Both the position numbers and the translations under genes were made by a program. Below the pieces are notes generated by a model, which had not been told where the DNA came from, made no database searches, and worked only from the letters and a program-made list of their open reading frames with translations. A stretch of DNA of 12,446 nucleotides from Dehalococcoidia bacterium (GTDB lineage: Bacteria; Chloroflexota; Dehalococcoidia; GIF9; AB-539-J10): NCBI GenBank assembly GCA_030589825.1, contig JAUUZT010000007.1, forward strand, positions 1 to 12,446. The letters are read 5' to 3'. Below, one piece after another: positions 6,287-12,446 of this stretch; the first letter of the stretch is position 1; every line of letters starts with the position of its first letter.

Positions 6287-7264
6287 TTATGCTGGTCTAA
6301 GAGCTTGCAGTTGTTTAAATAGTTGTTTTTCTTCATTTGTTAAGTTTGTTGGCAGGATTACCTTTATCTTGGCGAAGAGACTACCATGTACAGATGAGCC
6401 CAAATGTGGCATGCCCTTTCCTTCTAAGCGGAATATCTTGCCGTTTTGAGTTCCCTGTGGGATTTTTAGTACCAGGTTTCCGTCCAGGCTTGGCACCTCC
6501 ACTTCGCCTCCAAGGATAGCAATGGTTAAAGGCAGTGGTATTTCAGTGTAAAGGTCATTACCCTTACGCTCTAAAAAGCTATGGCGTTGAATTTTAGCTG
6601 TCAGATAAAGGTCGCCTTTCGGCCCTCCAGAAGGACTATCCTGTCCCTTTTTCGCGATACGCATTTTTGAGCCGTCTTTAACTCCAGGAGGTATTTTGAC
6701 CTCTAGACGCTTAAGGCTATCAATTTTTCCTGAACCATGGCAGATGCTGCAAGTTCGCTTTCCAACTTTGCCAGTGCCGCCGCAAGATGTACATAATGCA
6801 AGCTCCTGTAATTGGATTATCCGTGTTTTTCCTCGGTATGCTTCCTCAAGAGTTAACTCAATAGGAGAATATATATCTTGGCCGCGTTGAGGCGAGCGCG
6901 TTGCTCTGAAACCTGTATTTAGGTTTCCGAAGAGGTCGCCGAAGAGGTCACCGAAATTGTTGAACTGATATGCTCTTTGCTTGTTTCCAAACGTCTGTCC
7001 AGTATGCCCTTCTCCTCCAGCTTCAGCAAATTGGTCGGCATATTGCCACTGGTCACCAAAACGATTATATTTCTGGCGTTTTTCATTATTGGAGAGCACC
7101 TCGTAGGCTTCGTTTATCTTTTTAAAATTTTCCTCGGATGACTTATTACCAGGGTTTATATCAGGGTGATACTTGCGTGCCAATCGCCGATACGCCTGTT
7201 TTATTTCTTTTTCCGTGGCACTTCTATCTATTCCTAATAATTTATAATAATCTTTTACAGCCAT
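6287..7264 (-). CDS. DnaJ-family co-chaperone with reduced zinc region
   Basis: This 325-residue J-domain protein should stimulate DnaK ATPase and deliver substrates. The J-domain covers about 4-70 with HPD at 33-35, followed by a Gly/Phe-rich linker (to about 118) and two DnaJ C-terminal substrate-binding domains (about 130-315). The zinc region is reduced: only two CxxCxGxG motifs are present (158-165 and 172-179), enough for one zinc site, where canonical DnaJ has four motifs and two sites. It is therefore intermediate between DnaJ and CbpA types and shorter than full DnaJ (about 370). It is the first gene of the dnaJ-hspR-clpC operon, read from the promoter at 7297-7325. The ATG at 7264 has only a weak ribosome site (AGG). 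A complete DnaJ paralogue is encoded 1.3 kb to the right on the other strand. Calling it dnaJ, dnaJ2 or cbpA is a matter of convention. Confidence 0.92.
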   Translation of the reverse strand: MAVKDYYKLLGIDRSATEKEIKQAYRRLARKYHPDINPGNKSSEENFKKINEAYEVLSNNEKRQKYNRFGDQWQYADQFAEAGGEGHTGQTFGNKQRAYQFNNFGDLFGDLFGNLNTGFRATRSPQRGQDIYSPIELTLEEAYRGKTRIIQLQELALCTSCGGTGKVGKRTCSICHGSGKIDSLKRLEVKIPPGVKDGSKMRIAKKGQDSPSGGPKGDLYLTAKIQRHSFLERKGNDLYTEIPLPLTIAILGGEVEVPSLDGNLVLKIPQGTQNGKIFRLEGKGMPHLGSSVHGSLFAKIKVILPTNLTNEEKQLFKQLQALRPA

Positions 7265-7279
7265 AGTTAATAAACCTAG

Positions 7280-7291
7280 TAAATATATTTA
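7280..7291. promoter_or_regulatory. AT palindrome at the dnaJ operon start point
   Basis: The perfect 12-bp palindrome TAAATATATTTA begins 5 nt downstream of the minus-strand -10 box, covering the expected start point of the dnaJ-hspR-clpC transcript. It shares the core AAATATATTT with the palindrome in the opposite promoter. It is a candidate operator site. AT-rich palindromes arise easily by chance, so confidence is low. Confidence 0.35.
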
Positions 7292-7296
7292 TCAGA

Positions 7297-7325
7297 ATTA
7301 TAGTCATTTTGATGGATAATGTCAA
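7297..7325 (-). promoter_or_regulatory. Consensus promoter for dnaJ-hspR-clpC
   Basis: On the minus strand there is a perfect TTGACA (7320-7325), a 17-nt spacer and a perfect TATAAT (7297-7302). This is an exact housekeeping-sigma consensus with optimal spacing, 33 nt upstream of the dnaJ ATG. A promoter this strong fits a heat-shock operon held down by a repressor (HspR) rather than one needing an alternative sigma factor. Confidence 0.8.
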
Positions 7326-7363
7326 GAATATTATAAGATAGTTTGTTATTAATTATAATAAAC

Positions 7364-7392
7364 TTGACATATAATATAACTTAATCTAAAAT
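7364..7392 (+). promoter_or_regulatory. Promoter for hsp20
   Basis: A perfect TTGACA (7364-7369), a 17-nt spacer and TAAAAT (7387-7392) give a near-consensus housekeeping promoter. Transcription should begin near 7399, leaving a leader of about 43 nt before the ATG at 7442. It is divergent from the dnaJ operon promoter. The two -35 boxes lie within an 8-bp inverted repeat (7319-7326 and 7363-7370). Confidence 0.75.
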
Positions 7393-7400
7393 ATATTTTA
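7387..7400. promoter_or_regulatory. AT palindrome overlapping the hsp20 -10 box
   Basis: The perfect 14-bp palindrome TAAAATATATTTTA begins at the -10 hexamer and runs to the expected start point. Its core AAATATATTT is identical to that of the palindrome at 7280-7291 beside the opposite promoter. Both are followed downstream by ACTA[AG]G in the direction of transcription. It is a candidate shared operator, for HspR or another regulator. Confidence 0.35.
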
Positions 7401-7430
7401 ACTAAGAAGTGGAGCTAGAAAAAATAGAAT

Positions 7431-7435
7431 GGAGG
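7431..7435 (+). promoter_or_regulatory. Ribosome binding site setting the hsp20 start
   Basis: A perfect GGAGG lies 6 nt before the ATG at 7442. An in-frame GTG at 7409 would extend the protein by 11 residues, but it has no comparable site, so the ATG at 7442 is preferred. Confidence 0.75.
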
Positions 7436-7441
7436 TTAAAT

Positions 7442-7897
7442 ATGAGTATGATTGTACATGAACCATTTCCGGAATTGATGAGCCTTAGACAGGCGATGGA
7501 TAGACTACTTGAAGGTAGTGTTGTAAGGCCTGCTCACTTGCTGCCTGCTTTATCAGAAAAATTGATTCCATCAGTAGATATTTACCAGGATCAGGATAAA
7601 TTAACTGTGGAGGCAACATTGCCGGGACTAAAATCAGAGGATGTTAGCATAGATATTCAGAATGGAGTCTTGACCATAAAAGGAGAAACCAAATCTGGAG
7701 AGGAAGTCAAGGAAGAGGATTATCTGTATCAAGAGAGGCGTTATGGAAGCTTCTGTCGTAGTTTTAACCTTCCTAGTGGACTTCAGTCTGATAAGGCTGA
7801 TGCTGCTATGGAGGATGGAATACTGACTTTAAATATCCCTAAGGCTGAAGAAGCCAAGCCTAGAACAATTAAAATAAAACCAAAAGAAAAGAAATGA
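7442..7897 (+). CDS. Small heat-shock protein, Hsp20/alpha-crystallin family
   Basis: This 151-residue ATP-independent holdase should bind unfolding proteins as oligomers and pass them to DnaK or Clp machines. A short N-terminal arm (1-41) precedes the alpha-crystallin domain (about 42-133). The domain shows I-P-S-V-D-I (42-47), the P-G segment at 61-62, N-G-V-L (74-77) and the conserved G-I-L (126-128, the family's A-x-x-x-n-G-[VI]-L motif). A C-terminal I-K-I tripeptide (143-145) is the family's I-x-I oligomerisation motif, followed by a Lys-rich tail. Length is normal for bacterial Hsp20. It is transcribed alone from a strong promoter divergent from dnaJ-hspR-clpC, so HspR is the likely controller (inference). 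Its stop is immediately followed by the stop of the convergent NUDIX gene. Confidence 0.95.
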   Translation: MSMIVHEPFPELMSLRQAMDRLLEGSVVRPAHLLPALSEKLIPSVDIYQDQDKLTVEATLPGLKSEDVSIDIQNGVLTIKGETKSGEEVKEEDYLYQERRYGSFCRSFNLPSGLQSDKADAAMEDGILTLNIPKAEEAKPRTIKIKPKEKK

Positions 7898-8473
7898 CTA
7901 GCCAGGAGCTCCACTCCTTAGTTCCAATAAATCAATAAGCTGGTTTAATATCCTGGCAGTAACACCCCAAATGACATGTTCTCTATAATGGTAACGATAG
8001 TTGGATGGATATTGCTTGTCTGAGTCTGAATATGGTTGATGGGAATGGATTTCATTTGTTAACTCCGATAGAGGGATAGAAATAATCTGTTTTATCTCAT
8101 TATAATTAGGCTTGAATGGGTAGGGATAAGGTATAAGAGCAACAAATGGAGAGATAACATATTTACTGGTAATCGTTGAGCTATCATCCAGCTCTCCTAG
8201 AACTTCTACATACTTGGATAGTAATCCTATCTCTTCTTCAGTTTCCCTTAGTGCGGTCTGGCGAAGGGTAGCATCACTAGATTGGTAACTACCACCCGGG
8301 AAGCAGATTTGTCCTTTATGGTGAATTACCTGTTCGCTTCTTTGGGTTAACAGGATATGCATATGGTCTTTTTTATAGAATAAAGGTATAAGTACTGCAG
8401 CGGGCTTCAGATTCGCATCGGTATTCGCTCTTTTATGGTAGAACCTGAATATATTCTTAAGATTCTGTTTCAT
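7898..8473 (-). CDS. NUDIX hydrolase, probable CoA pyrophosphatase (NudL-like)
   Basis: This 191-residue NUDIX enzyme is predicted to hydrolyse a nucleoside-diphosphate-linked substrate, most likely CoA or acyl-CoA, to phosphopantetheine and 3',5'-ADP. The CoA-subfamily signature L-L-T-x-R-S (41-46) leads to G-Q-x-x-F-P-G-G (54-61). The Nudix helix R-E-T-E-E-E-I-G-L (76-84) supplies the metal-binding glutamates. The upstream Glu of the general Nudix box is replaced (around Asp67-Ala68), as is usual in this subfamily. In the CoA motif the usual Arg is Ile50, so substrate assignment stays provisional. I use the ATG at 8473; an in-frame TTG at 8479 would add two residues, and neither has a clear ribosome site. 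It is divergent from the full-length dnaJ and its stop abuts the hsp20 stop. Confidence 0.87.
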   Translation of the reverse strand: MKQNLKNIFRFYHKRANTDANLKPAAVLIPLFYKKDHMHILLTQRSEQVIHHKGQICFPGGSYQSSDATLRQTALRETEEEIGLLSKYVEVLGELDDSSTITSKYVISPFVALIPYPYPFKPNYNEIKQIISIPLSELTNEIHSHQPYSDSDKQYPSNYRYHYREHVIWGVTARILNQLIDLLELRSGAPG

Positions 8474-8550
8474 AGACAAAGTAATTCTATCATTTTATTA
8501 GAAAAAAATTGATTCGATTGCTGCTGTATACAGAATTTTACGTATAAAAG

Positions 8551-8580
8551 TTGTCATTATAGAGCTATGAGGATTATAAT
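8551..8580 (+). promoter_or_regulatory. Promoter for the full-length dnaJ
   Basis: TTGTCA (8551-8556), an 18-nt spacer and a perfect TATAAT (8575-8580) lie just upstream of dnaJ, with the expected start near 8587 and a G-rich ribosome site (8590-8594). I find no copy here of the palindrome shared by the hsp20 and dnaJ-operon promoters, so this gene may be regulated separately. Confidence 0.55.
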
Positions 8581-8604
8581 TATTCGTTTGGGGGTTAAGT
8601 GATT

Positions 8605-9678
8605 ATGGCAATCAATAGAGATTATTATGAAGTGCTGGGAGTTTCCCGAGATGCTAATGATAATGATATTAAGAAAGCATTTCGTAAGTTAGCATTTCAG
8701 TACCATCCTGATCATAATAAAGGTTCAGATGCGGCAGGGAAATTCAAAGAGATAAACGAGGCTTATCAGGTTCTTTCTGATTCCGAGAAGAGGGATACAT
8801 ATAACCGTTATGGTCGGATAGATGAGGGAGGAATGGAAGGATTCTCTGGGTTTGGTGGGCTAGGAGAAATCTTTGAGACCTTTTTTGGTGGTTTTAACGG
8901 AACTCCATTTGGTGGAGCTAGAAGCCGTAGTCCACAGAGAGGTGATAACCTGCAAGCTTCCTTAACTATTTCTTTTGAAGAAGCAGTATTTGGTTGCAAG
9001 AAAGAACTTGAGATACAGCGTATTGAACACTGTCCCTCATGTCATGGGATTGGGAGTCAGGCAGGGAAAAAGCCACAAAAATGTCCTGACTGCCAGGGTA
9101 CTGGGCAGATAAGAAAGGTACAGCAGAGCATTTTTGGTCGGTTCAGTCATGTTTCTGCTTGCCCGAAATGTAATGGTAGTGGTAGTGTAATAACTGATCC
9201 TTGTCCTAAGTGTCACGGTCAGGGAAGGATAAGGGTTAAGCGTAAGCTCGAAATAGATATCCCCGCAGGAGTGGATGATGGTAACCAGATGAAGGTTGAA
9301 GGGGAGGGGGAAGTTGGCTTATTTGGAGGTGGTTCTGGATCTCTTTATGTAAACTTCTCTGTGAAACCACATAAACTGTTCAAGAGAGATGGAGCAGATA
9401 TTCTTTGTGAAGCAGCTATCAATTTTGCTCAAGCTGCTCTGGGCGATGAAATCTCGATTCCTTCTTTGGATGGTGATCAAACACTGAAAATACCTGCAGG
9501 TACTCAAAGTGGGAAAATTTTCCGTATTAAGGGGATGGGAGTATCACAGGTTAATGGTAGAGGAAAAGGGGATCAGTTTGTTAAAGTCCTGGTAGTCACT
9601 CCTGGTCATCTGGATAAAGAGCAACGACAGCTATTTAAAGAATTAGCTGATAAATTGCCTCAGGGGCAACTGCCTTAG
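8605..9678 (+). CDS. dnaJ: Chaperone protein DnaJ (type I, four zinc motifs)
   Basis: This 357-residue Hsp40 co-chaperone stimulates DnaK ATP hydrolysis and binds unfolded substrates. The J-domain spans about 5-70 with HPD at 34-36, followed by a Gly/Phe-rich linker (about 72-107). The zinc-binding cysteine-rich domain has four complete CxxCxGxG motifs (143-150, 160-167, 186-193, 200-207), so both zinc sites are intact. The C-terminal substrate-binding domains follow to about 345. Length is slightly below the common 370-380. The ATG at 8605 gives the usual start (M-A-x-x-R-D-Y-Y-E-V-L); an in-frame GTG at 8599 lies closer (4 nt) to the GGGGG ribosome site and would add two residues, so the start is not certain. 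It is monocistronic with its own promoter and convergent with gpsA. It is paralogous to the short DnaJ at 6287-7264; no dnaK or grpE is nearby. Confidence 0.95.
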   Translation: MAINRDYYEVLGVSRDANDNDIKKAFRKLAFQYHPDHNKGSDAAGKFKEINEAYQVLSDSEKRDTYNRYGRIDEGGMEGFSGFGGLGEIFETFFGGFNGTPFGGARSRSPQRGDNLQASLTISFEEAVFGCKKELEIQRIEHCPSCHGIGSQAGKKPQKCPDCQGTGQIRKVQQSIFGRFSHVSACPKCNGSGSVITDPCPKCHGQGRIRVKRKLEIDIPAGVDDGNQMKVEGEGEVGLFGGGSGSLYVNFSVKPHKLFKRDGADILCEAAINFAQAALGDEISIPSLDGDQTLKIPAGTQSGKIFRIKGMGVSQVNGRGKGDQFVKVLVVTPGHLDKEQRQLFKELADKLPQGQLP

Positions 9679-9684
9679 GTTTTT
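9658..9684 (+). terminator. Weak candidate Rho-independent terminator after dnaJ
   Basis: A short hairpin (GGGGC, loop AACT, GCCTT, including two G-U pairs) overlaps the dnaJ stop codon and is followed almost directly by TTTTT (9680-9684). The stem is weak. The gap to the convergent gpsA stop is only 16 nt, so little else could end dnaJ transcription here. Confidence 0.35.
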
Positions 9685-9694
9685 GCGGAGATTG

Positions 9695-10654
9695 CTAACG
9701 ATTTATTGTCAGCTTACTGAAATCTGCTAGTGCTTCCTTAACTGGCAGGTTTTCAAAGAGAACTTTGTAAATACAATTGATGATGGGTGTTTTTAGATTT
9801 AACTCTGGCATTAACTTGTGAATTGCCTTAGTTGTGTGGATTCCTTCAGCAACCTGTGACATAGAATTGGTTATTTCCTCGAGAGAATGGCCCCTGGCTA
9901 ACTCGAATCCAACATGGTGATTTCGACTTAGATTACTAACGCAGGTAGCTACAAAATCACCTAATCCAGCCAGTCCATAGAAGGTTTCAATTTTAGCACC
10001 CAACGCTGTTCCCAGGGAGATGACCTCATCCCAACTCCAGGTTACAAATACTGCCTTGGCATTATCTCCCAACCCTAAGCCGTCTATCATGCCTGCTCCC
10101 AGAGCAACGATATTTTTTAAAGCACCTCCTAACTCTACGCCGATTATATCGCTGGTTGTGTACAGGAGGAACTTGGGCGAATTTATCAGGTCTCTTACTC
10201 TCTCAGCAATGGCTATGTTCTCTGATGCGATCATGGCCGCAGCAGGCAATCCTTGGGCAACTTCTTTGGCTAAATTGGGCCCGGATAGCGCACAAACGTG
10301 TTTCTTAAGTGCTGGAGAAAATTCATCAACCATTACTTGAGACATTCTCATCCCACTGTCTATTTCAAGTCCTTTGGCGGCACTTATCAGTAACATAGAA
10401 GGGTCCAGATATTTGCTCGCAAGGAAGACATTTCTCCTTAAACTCTGTGAAGGGACTACCCAGAGTACTAAAGTAGCTCCATAAAGGGCCTCTTTAATGT
10501 CACTGGTTGCGTAATAACAGAGGTCTCTTTCATTTACCTTTCTAGCTTCAGGAGGATTGCGTGCCCACAGATTTACTGTAAGTCCATTTTTAGCAAGTAG
10601 TGAAGCCAGAGTATTTCCCCAAGAAGTATTACCAATGATGGTTGCTTTAAACAT
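9695..10654 (-). CDS. gpsA: Glycerol-3-phosphate dehydrogenase [NAD(P)+], GpsA
   Basis: This enzyme reduces dihydroxyacetone phosphate to sn-glycerol 3-phosphate, the backbone for phospholipid synthesis, and supplies the substrate of the neighbouring PlsY. The Rossmann fold begins at residue 4. Family motifs include S-A-A-K-G (91-95), S-G-P-N (124-127), the catalytic L-K-N (179-181), G-L-A-G-L-G-D (227-233) and S-R-N (243-245), so the catalytic Lys180, Asp233, Arg244 and Asn245 are present. Three oddities: the nucleotide loop is G-N-T-S-W-G (8-13), with Thr where the family usually has Gly; the usual N-P-x-Y-L-P-G segment before A-T-S-D (49-52) is missing; and the common T-R-G-L-x-E is T-W-S-W-D-E (205-210). 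At 319 residues it is slightly short, consistent with the missing loop. It starts 16 nt after plsY, with no clear ribosome site, in the order der-plsY-gpsA. Confidence 0.93.
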   Translation of the reverse strand: MFKATIIGNTSWGNTLASLLAKNGLTVNLWARNPPEARKVNERDLCYYATSDIKEALYGATLVLWVVPSQSLRRNVFLASKYLDPSMLLISAAKGLEIDSGMRMSQVMVDEFSPALKKHVCALSGPNLAKEVAQGLPAAAMIASENIAIAERVRDLINSPKFLLYTTSDIIGVELGGALKNIVALGAGMIDGLGLGDNAKAVFVTWSWDEVISLGTALGAKIETFYGLAGLGDFVATCVSNLSRNHHVGFELARGHSLEEITNSMSQVAEGIHTTKAIHKLMPELNLKTPIINCIYKVLFENLPVKEALADFSKLTINR

Positions 10655-10670
10655 AGTTTATGTTGGTATT

Positions 10671-11309
10671 TTACCATAAACGGCGTTCTGCGCCTCGTCT
10701 CAGACGGCTGATGTTGTCTCTGTGTTGATAAATAATTAGAAGAACAATTAAAGAACTAAAAAGAAAATAAACTAGAGGGCTGCCATAAATAATTGTCAGT
10801 GGCAGCATAACGCACCAGCTTGTTATAGCTCCAGAGATAGAACCAGTAGACATATGCCTGGTTCGTAGTGCTATAACGGTTAAAACAGTTAGTACACAGG
10901 CGGCAGCAAGAGGGACCATCCAGAACATGGAGCCGAAGTAGGCAGCTACTCCGCGGCCTCCTCTGAACTGTGCAAATAATGGCCAGTTGTGTCCGACTAT
11001 TGCCGATATACCGGCCATAACTTGTGCGACCTGCCAGTTAATAGAAATACTACCAATGACTATACTCGTATCGCCTATAATTACCTTGGCTAGAGCGACG
11101 GCCACCCCAGCCTTAAAGCCATCGATAAGAAGAGTTAAAATACCAAATTTGGTTCCCGTGGTACGCATTACATTGGTGCCACCGATTTTTCCGCTTCCAT
11201 GTTGCCTTATGTCTATACCTTTTCTAAGTTTGCCTATTATTAGCCCACAGGGAATAGAGCCGAGGAGGTATGCGACAATTACTATAATGATCAATTTAAG
11301 AGCTATCAT
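10671..11309 (-). CDS. plsY: Glycerol-3-phosphate acyltransferase PlsY
   Basis: This 212-residue integral membrane enzyme transfers an acyl group from acyl-phosphate to glycerol 3-phosphate, making lysophosphatidic acid, the first committed step of phospholipid synthesis. The three PlsY motifs are visible: G-S-I-P (17-20) leading to G-S-G-K-I-G-G-T-N-V-M-R (38-49), which replaces the usual G-S-G-N-P-G-A-T-N; G-H-N-W-P (106-110) with F-R-G-G-R-G-V-A (115-122), where Arg replaces the common Lys; and H-R-D-N-I-S-R-L near the C-terminus. Hydrophobic segments at about 3-25, 55-78, 92-106, 125-147 and 160-195 fit the family's multi-span topology. Its ATG overlaps the der stop in an ATGA arrangement, with AAGGA about 10 nt upstream, suggesting translational coupling. 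gpsA follows 16 nt later and makes its substrate. Confidence 0.96.
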   Translation of the reverse strand: MIALKLIIIVIVAYLLGSIPCGLIIGKLRKGIDIRQHGSGKIGGTNVMRTTGTKFGILTLLIDGFKAGVAVALAKVIIGDTSIVIGSISINWQVAQVMAGISAIVGHNWPLFAQFRGGRGVAAYFGSMFWMVPLAAACVLTVLTVIALRTRHMSTGSISGAITSWCVMLPLTIIYGSPLVYFLFSSLIVLLIIYQHRDNISRLRRGAERRLW

Positions 11310-12446
11310 GCTTTACTTTCCTTTAGTTTTCGCATTTTCTTATTACGAAATCTGATAAAGATGAGATTTAATGGTGAACCGGTGAAAGAAAAAGCACTTC
11401 GAAGCTGCTTTTTCAGGTATCTCTGGTAAGCAGTATATGATAGTTCCGGATTGTTTACTTCTAACACGAAGGTAGGAGGATTTGTCTTATCTTGATGTGC
11501 CTTGAAGATATGCAACTGTTTTGTACCTACGCGCTGAGGAGGATGACTTTCAAAAGCTTGCTTGATTACCATGTCAACATCTGAGTCAGATTGAAGTATT
11601 TGTCTTCCTTCCCATACTTTATACGCTGTTGCTAATACCCTGCTTGTTTTAATTTTTAGCTTAGCAGAGATATAGAGTATAGGCACATAGGCCATAAAGC
11701 TGATGCGTTGATCCATATATAACTTGAATTGCTGTTGTTGAGCTTTAGGGATTAAATCCCATTTGTTTACTATTAGCACCAGGCTTTTACCTGCTTCTGT
11801 GATGTAATTAGCTATATGCAGATCATTAACAGTGATAAACTCGGTAGCGTCAATTAACAGCATGGCAATATCTCCCCGGTTGATTGACTGGACGGTACGA
11901 ATCAAGCTGTAGAATTCAATTCCGCTGCTAATTTTGCTATGCCGTTTAATGCCGGCTGTGTCGATTAACGAAATTTTTTTGTTATTCCAGTTTATTATTA
12001 CGTCGATAGCATCTCTTGTAGTTCCTGGAGCATCATGCACTATGGCTCTCTCTGTACCAAGGAGAGTATTTAATAATGTTGACTTGCCGACATTAGGACG
12101 TCCTATTATTGACAGTTTAACGTCTGCTTGCTGAGTAGGGTTGCCAGTAGTGGTTGGAAGAAGAGCTGTGACAGACTCCATGAGGTCGTCTATTCCAAGG
12201 TTATGGTAGGCACTGATTGCTATAGGAATGCCAATACCTAAACGTAGAAAATCCGCTGTCTGGCCTGGCTGGTTTATTGAGTCTACTTTATTAACCGCCA
12301 AAACAACTGGCTTGTTACTGCTGCGGAGCACTTCCGCTACCTCTTCATCAGAGGCGATTAATCCGGTTTTGGCATCTACTACAAATATAATAGCATCTGC
12401 TTGAGTTATACCTAATTCTACCTGTAACTGTACTTTGCCCTCGAGC
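11306..12446 (-). CDS. der: GTPase Der (EngA), 5' end outside the window
   Basis: This tandem-GTPase acts in 50S ribosomal subunit assembly. About 379 C-terminal residues are visible. The reading frame stays open to the window edge (position 12446) with recognisable Der sequence (V-V-D-A then D-E-E-V-A-E-V-L), so the gene is cut by the window, not truncated. About 60 N-terminal residues, including the first P-loop, are missing from view. The rest of G-domain 1 contains N-K-V-D (12281-12292). G-domain 2 has its P-loop G-R-P-N-V-G-K-S at 12080-12103, then D-A-P-G-T-T-R-D, D-T-A-G and N-K-W-D. The C-terminal KH-like domain ends in a basic tail. The GTG at 12331 is an internal valine, not a start. 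The stop overlaps the plsY start by 4 nt. Any promoter lies outside the window. Confidence 0.96.
   Translation of the reverse strand, partial: LEGKVQLQVELGITQADAIIFVVDAKTGLIASDEEVAEVLRSSNKPVVLAVNKVDSINQPGQTADFLRLGIGIPIAISAYHNLGIDDLMESVTALLPTTTGNPTQQADVKLSIIGRPNVGKSTLLNTLLGTERAIVHDAPGTTRDAIDVIINWNNKKISLIDTAGIKRHSKISSGIEFYSLIRTVQSINRGDIAMLLIDATEFITVNDLHIANYITEAGKSLVLIVNKWDLIPKAQQQQFKLYMDQRISFMAYVPILYISAKLKIKTSRVLATAYKVWEGRQILQSDSDVDMVIKQAFESHPPQRVGTKQLHIFKAHQDKTNPPTFVLEVNNPELSYTAYQRYLKKQLRSAFSFTGSPLNLIFIRFRNKKMRKLKESKA

Noticed and set aside
7265..7441. Classical HspR (CTTGAGT-N7-ACTCAAG) or CIRCE operator
   Set aside because: CTTGA occurs at both -35 regions, and on the dnaJ side a partial TCAAA follows, but the spacing (N9 against the expected N11) and bases do not match. 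No CIRCE repeat (TTAGCACTC-N9-GAGTGCTAA) is present.
7409..7441. GTG start for hsp20 giving an 11-residue extension
   Set aside because: GGAGG is ideally placed before the ATG at 7442, the extension adds no family-conserved residues, and the GTG has no comparable ribosome site.
8524..8533. Perfect 10-bp palindrome CTGTATACAG between the NUDIX and dnaJ genes, as an operator
   Set aside because: A 10-bp palindrome is expected several times by chance in 12 kb, it does not extend, and it does not resemble the other control elements here.
11306..12331. A shortened Der starting at the GTG at 12331
   Set aside because: The frame continues to the window edge with recognisable Der sequence, so this GTG is an internal valine.

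Overview
The window is a compact bacterial chromosome segment of low to moderate GC. It is dominated by housekeeping and heat-shock genes, with two unusual repeat-protein genes at the left end. An HspR-type MerR repressor sits inside a dnaJ-hspR-clp operon, and a der-plsY-gpsA block lies nearby. Together with low GC, Shine-Dalgarno sites and an encoded tRNA CCA end, this points to a Chloroflexota-like bacterium, perhaps Dehalococcoidia. That assignment is inferred from gene content and has not been tested by alignment.

Layout from right to left. Bases 12446-9695 (minus strand) carry der (5' end cut by the window edge), plsY and gpsA: a ribosome-assembly GTPase followed by two steps of glycerolipid precursor synthesis, tightly packed, with an ATGA overlap between der and plsY. 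Bases 8551-9684 (plus) carry a complete four-zinc-motif dnaJ with its own promoter. Bases 7898-8473 (minus) carry a CoA-pyrophosphatase-like NUDIX hydrolase whose stop abuts the hsp20 stop. Bases 7265-7441 are a divergent heat-shock control region. It drives hsp20 to the right and dnaJ(short)-hspR-clpC to the left, each from a near-perfect or perfect sigma-70-type promoter. A membrane VTT-domain gene follows clpC, then tRNA-Ala(GGC).

The left end (74-2506, minus) encodes two proteins of unknown function built almost wholly from long-period alpha-helical repeats. The 175-residue protein has ten uninterrupted 11-residue units with an almost invariant Gln. The 576-residue protein has about seventeen 25-residue units, interrupted only by a 14-residue and an 11-residue insertion, both of which keep the helical phase. 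These are the most novel-looking elements in the window.

Functional picture: HspR probably controls its own operon and hsp20, giving a coordinated chaperone and unfoldase response (small Hsp, J-proteins, a Clp unfoldase of ClpC type that should hand substrates to ClpP). dnaK, grpE and clpP are not in the window. The coiled-coil proteins lie downstream on the same strand. They may be structural or scaffold proteins, but nothing in their sequence gives a biochemical activity.
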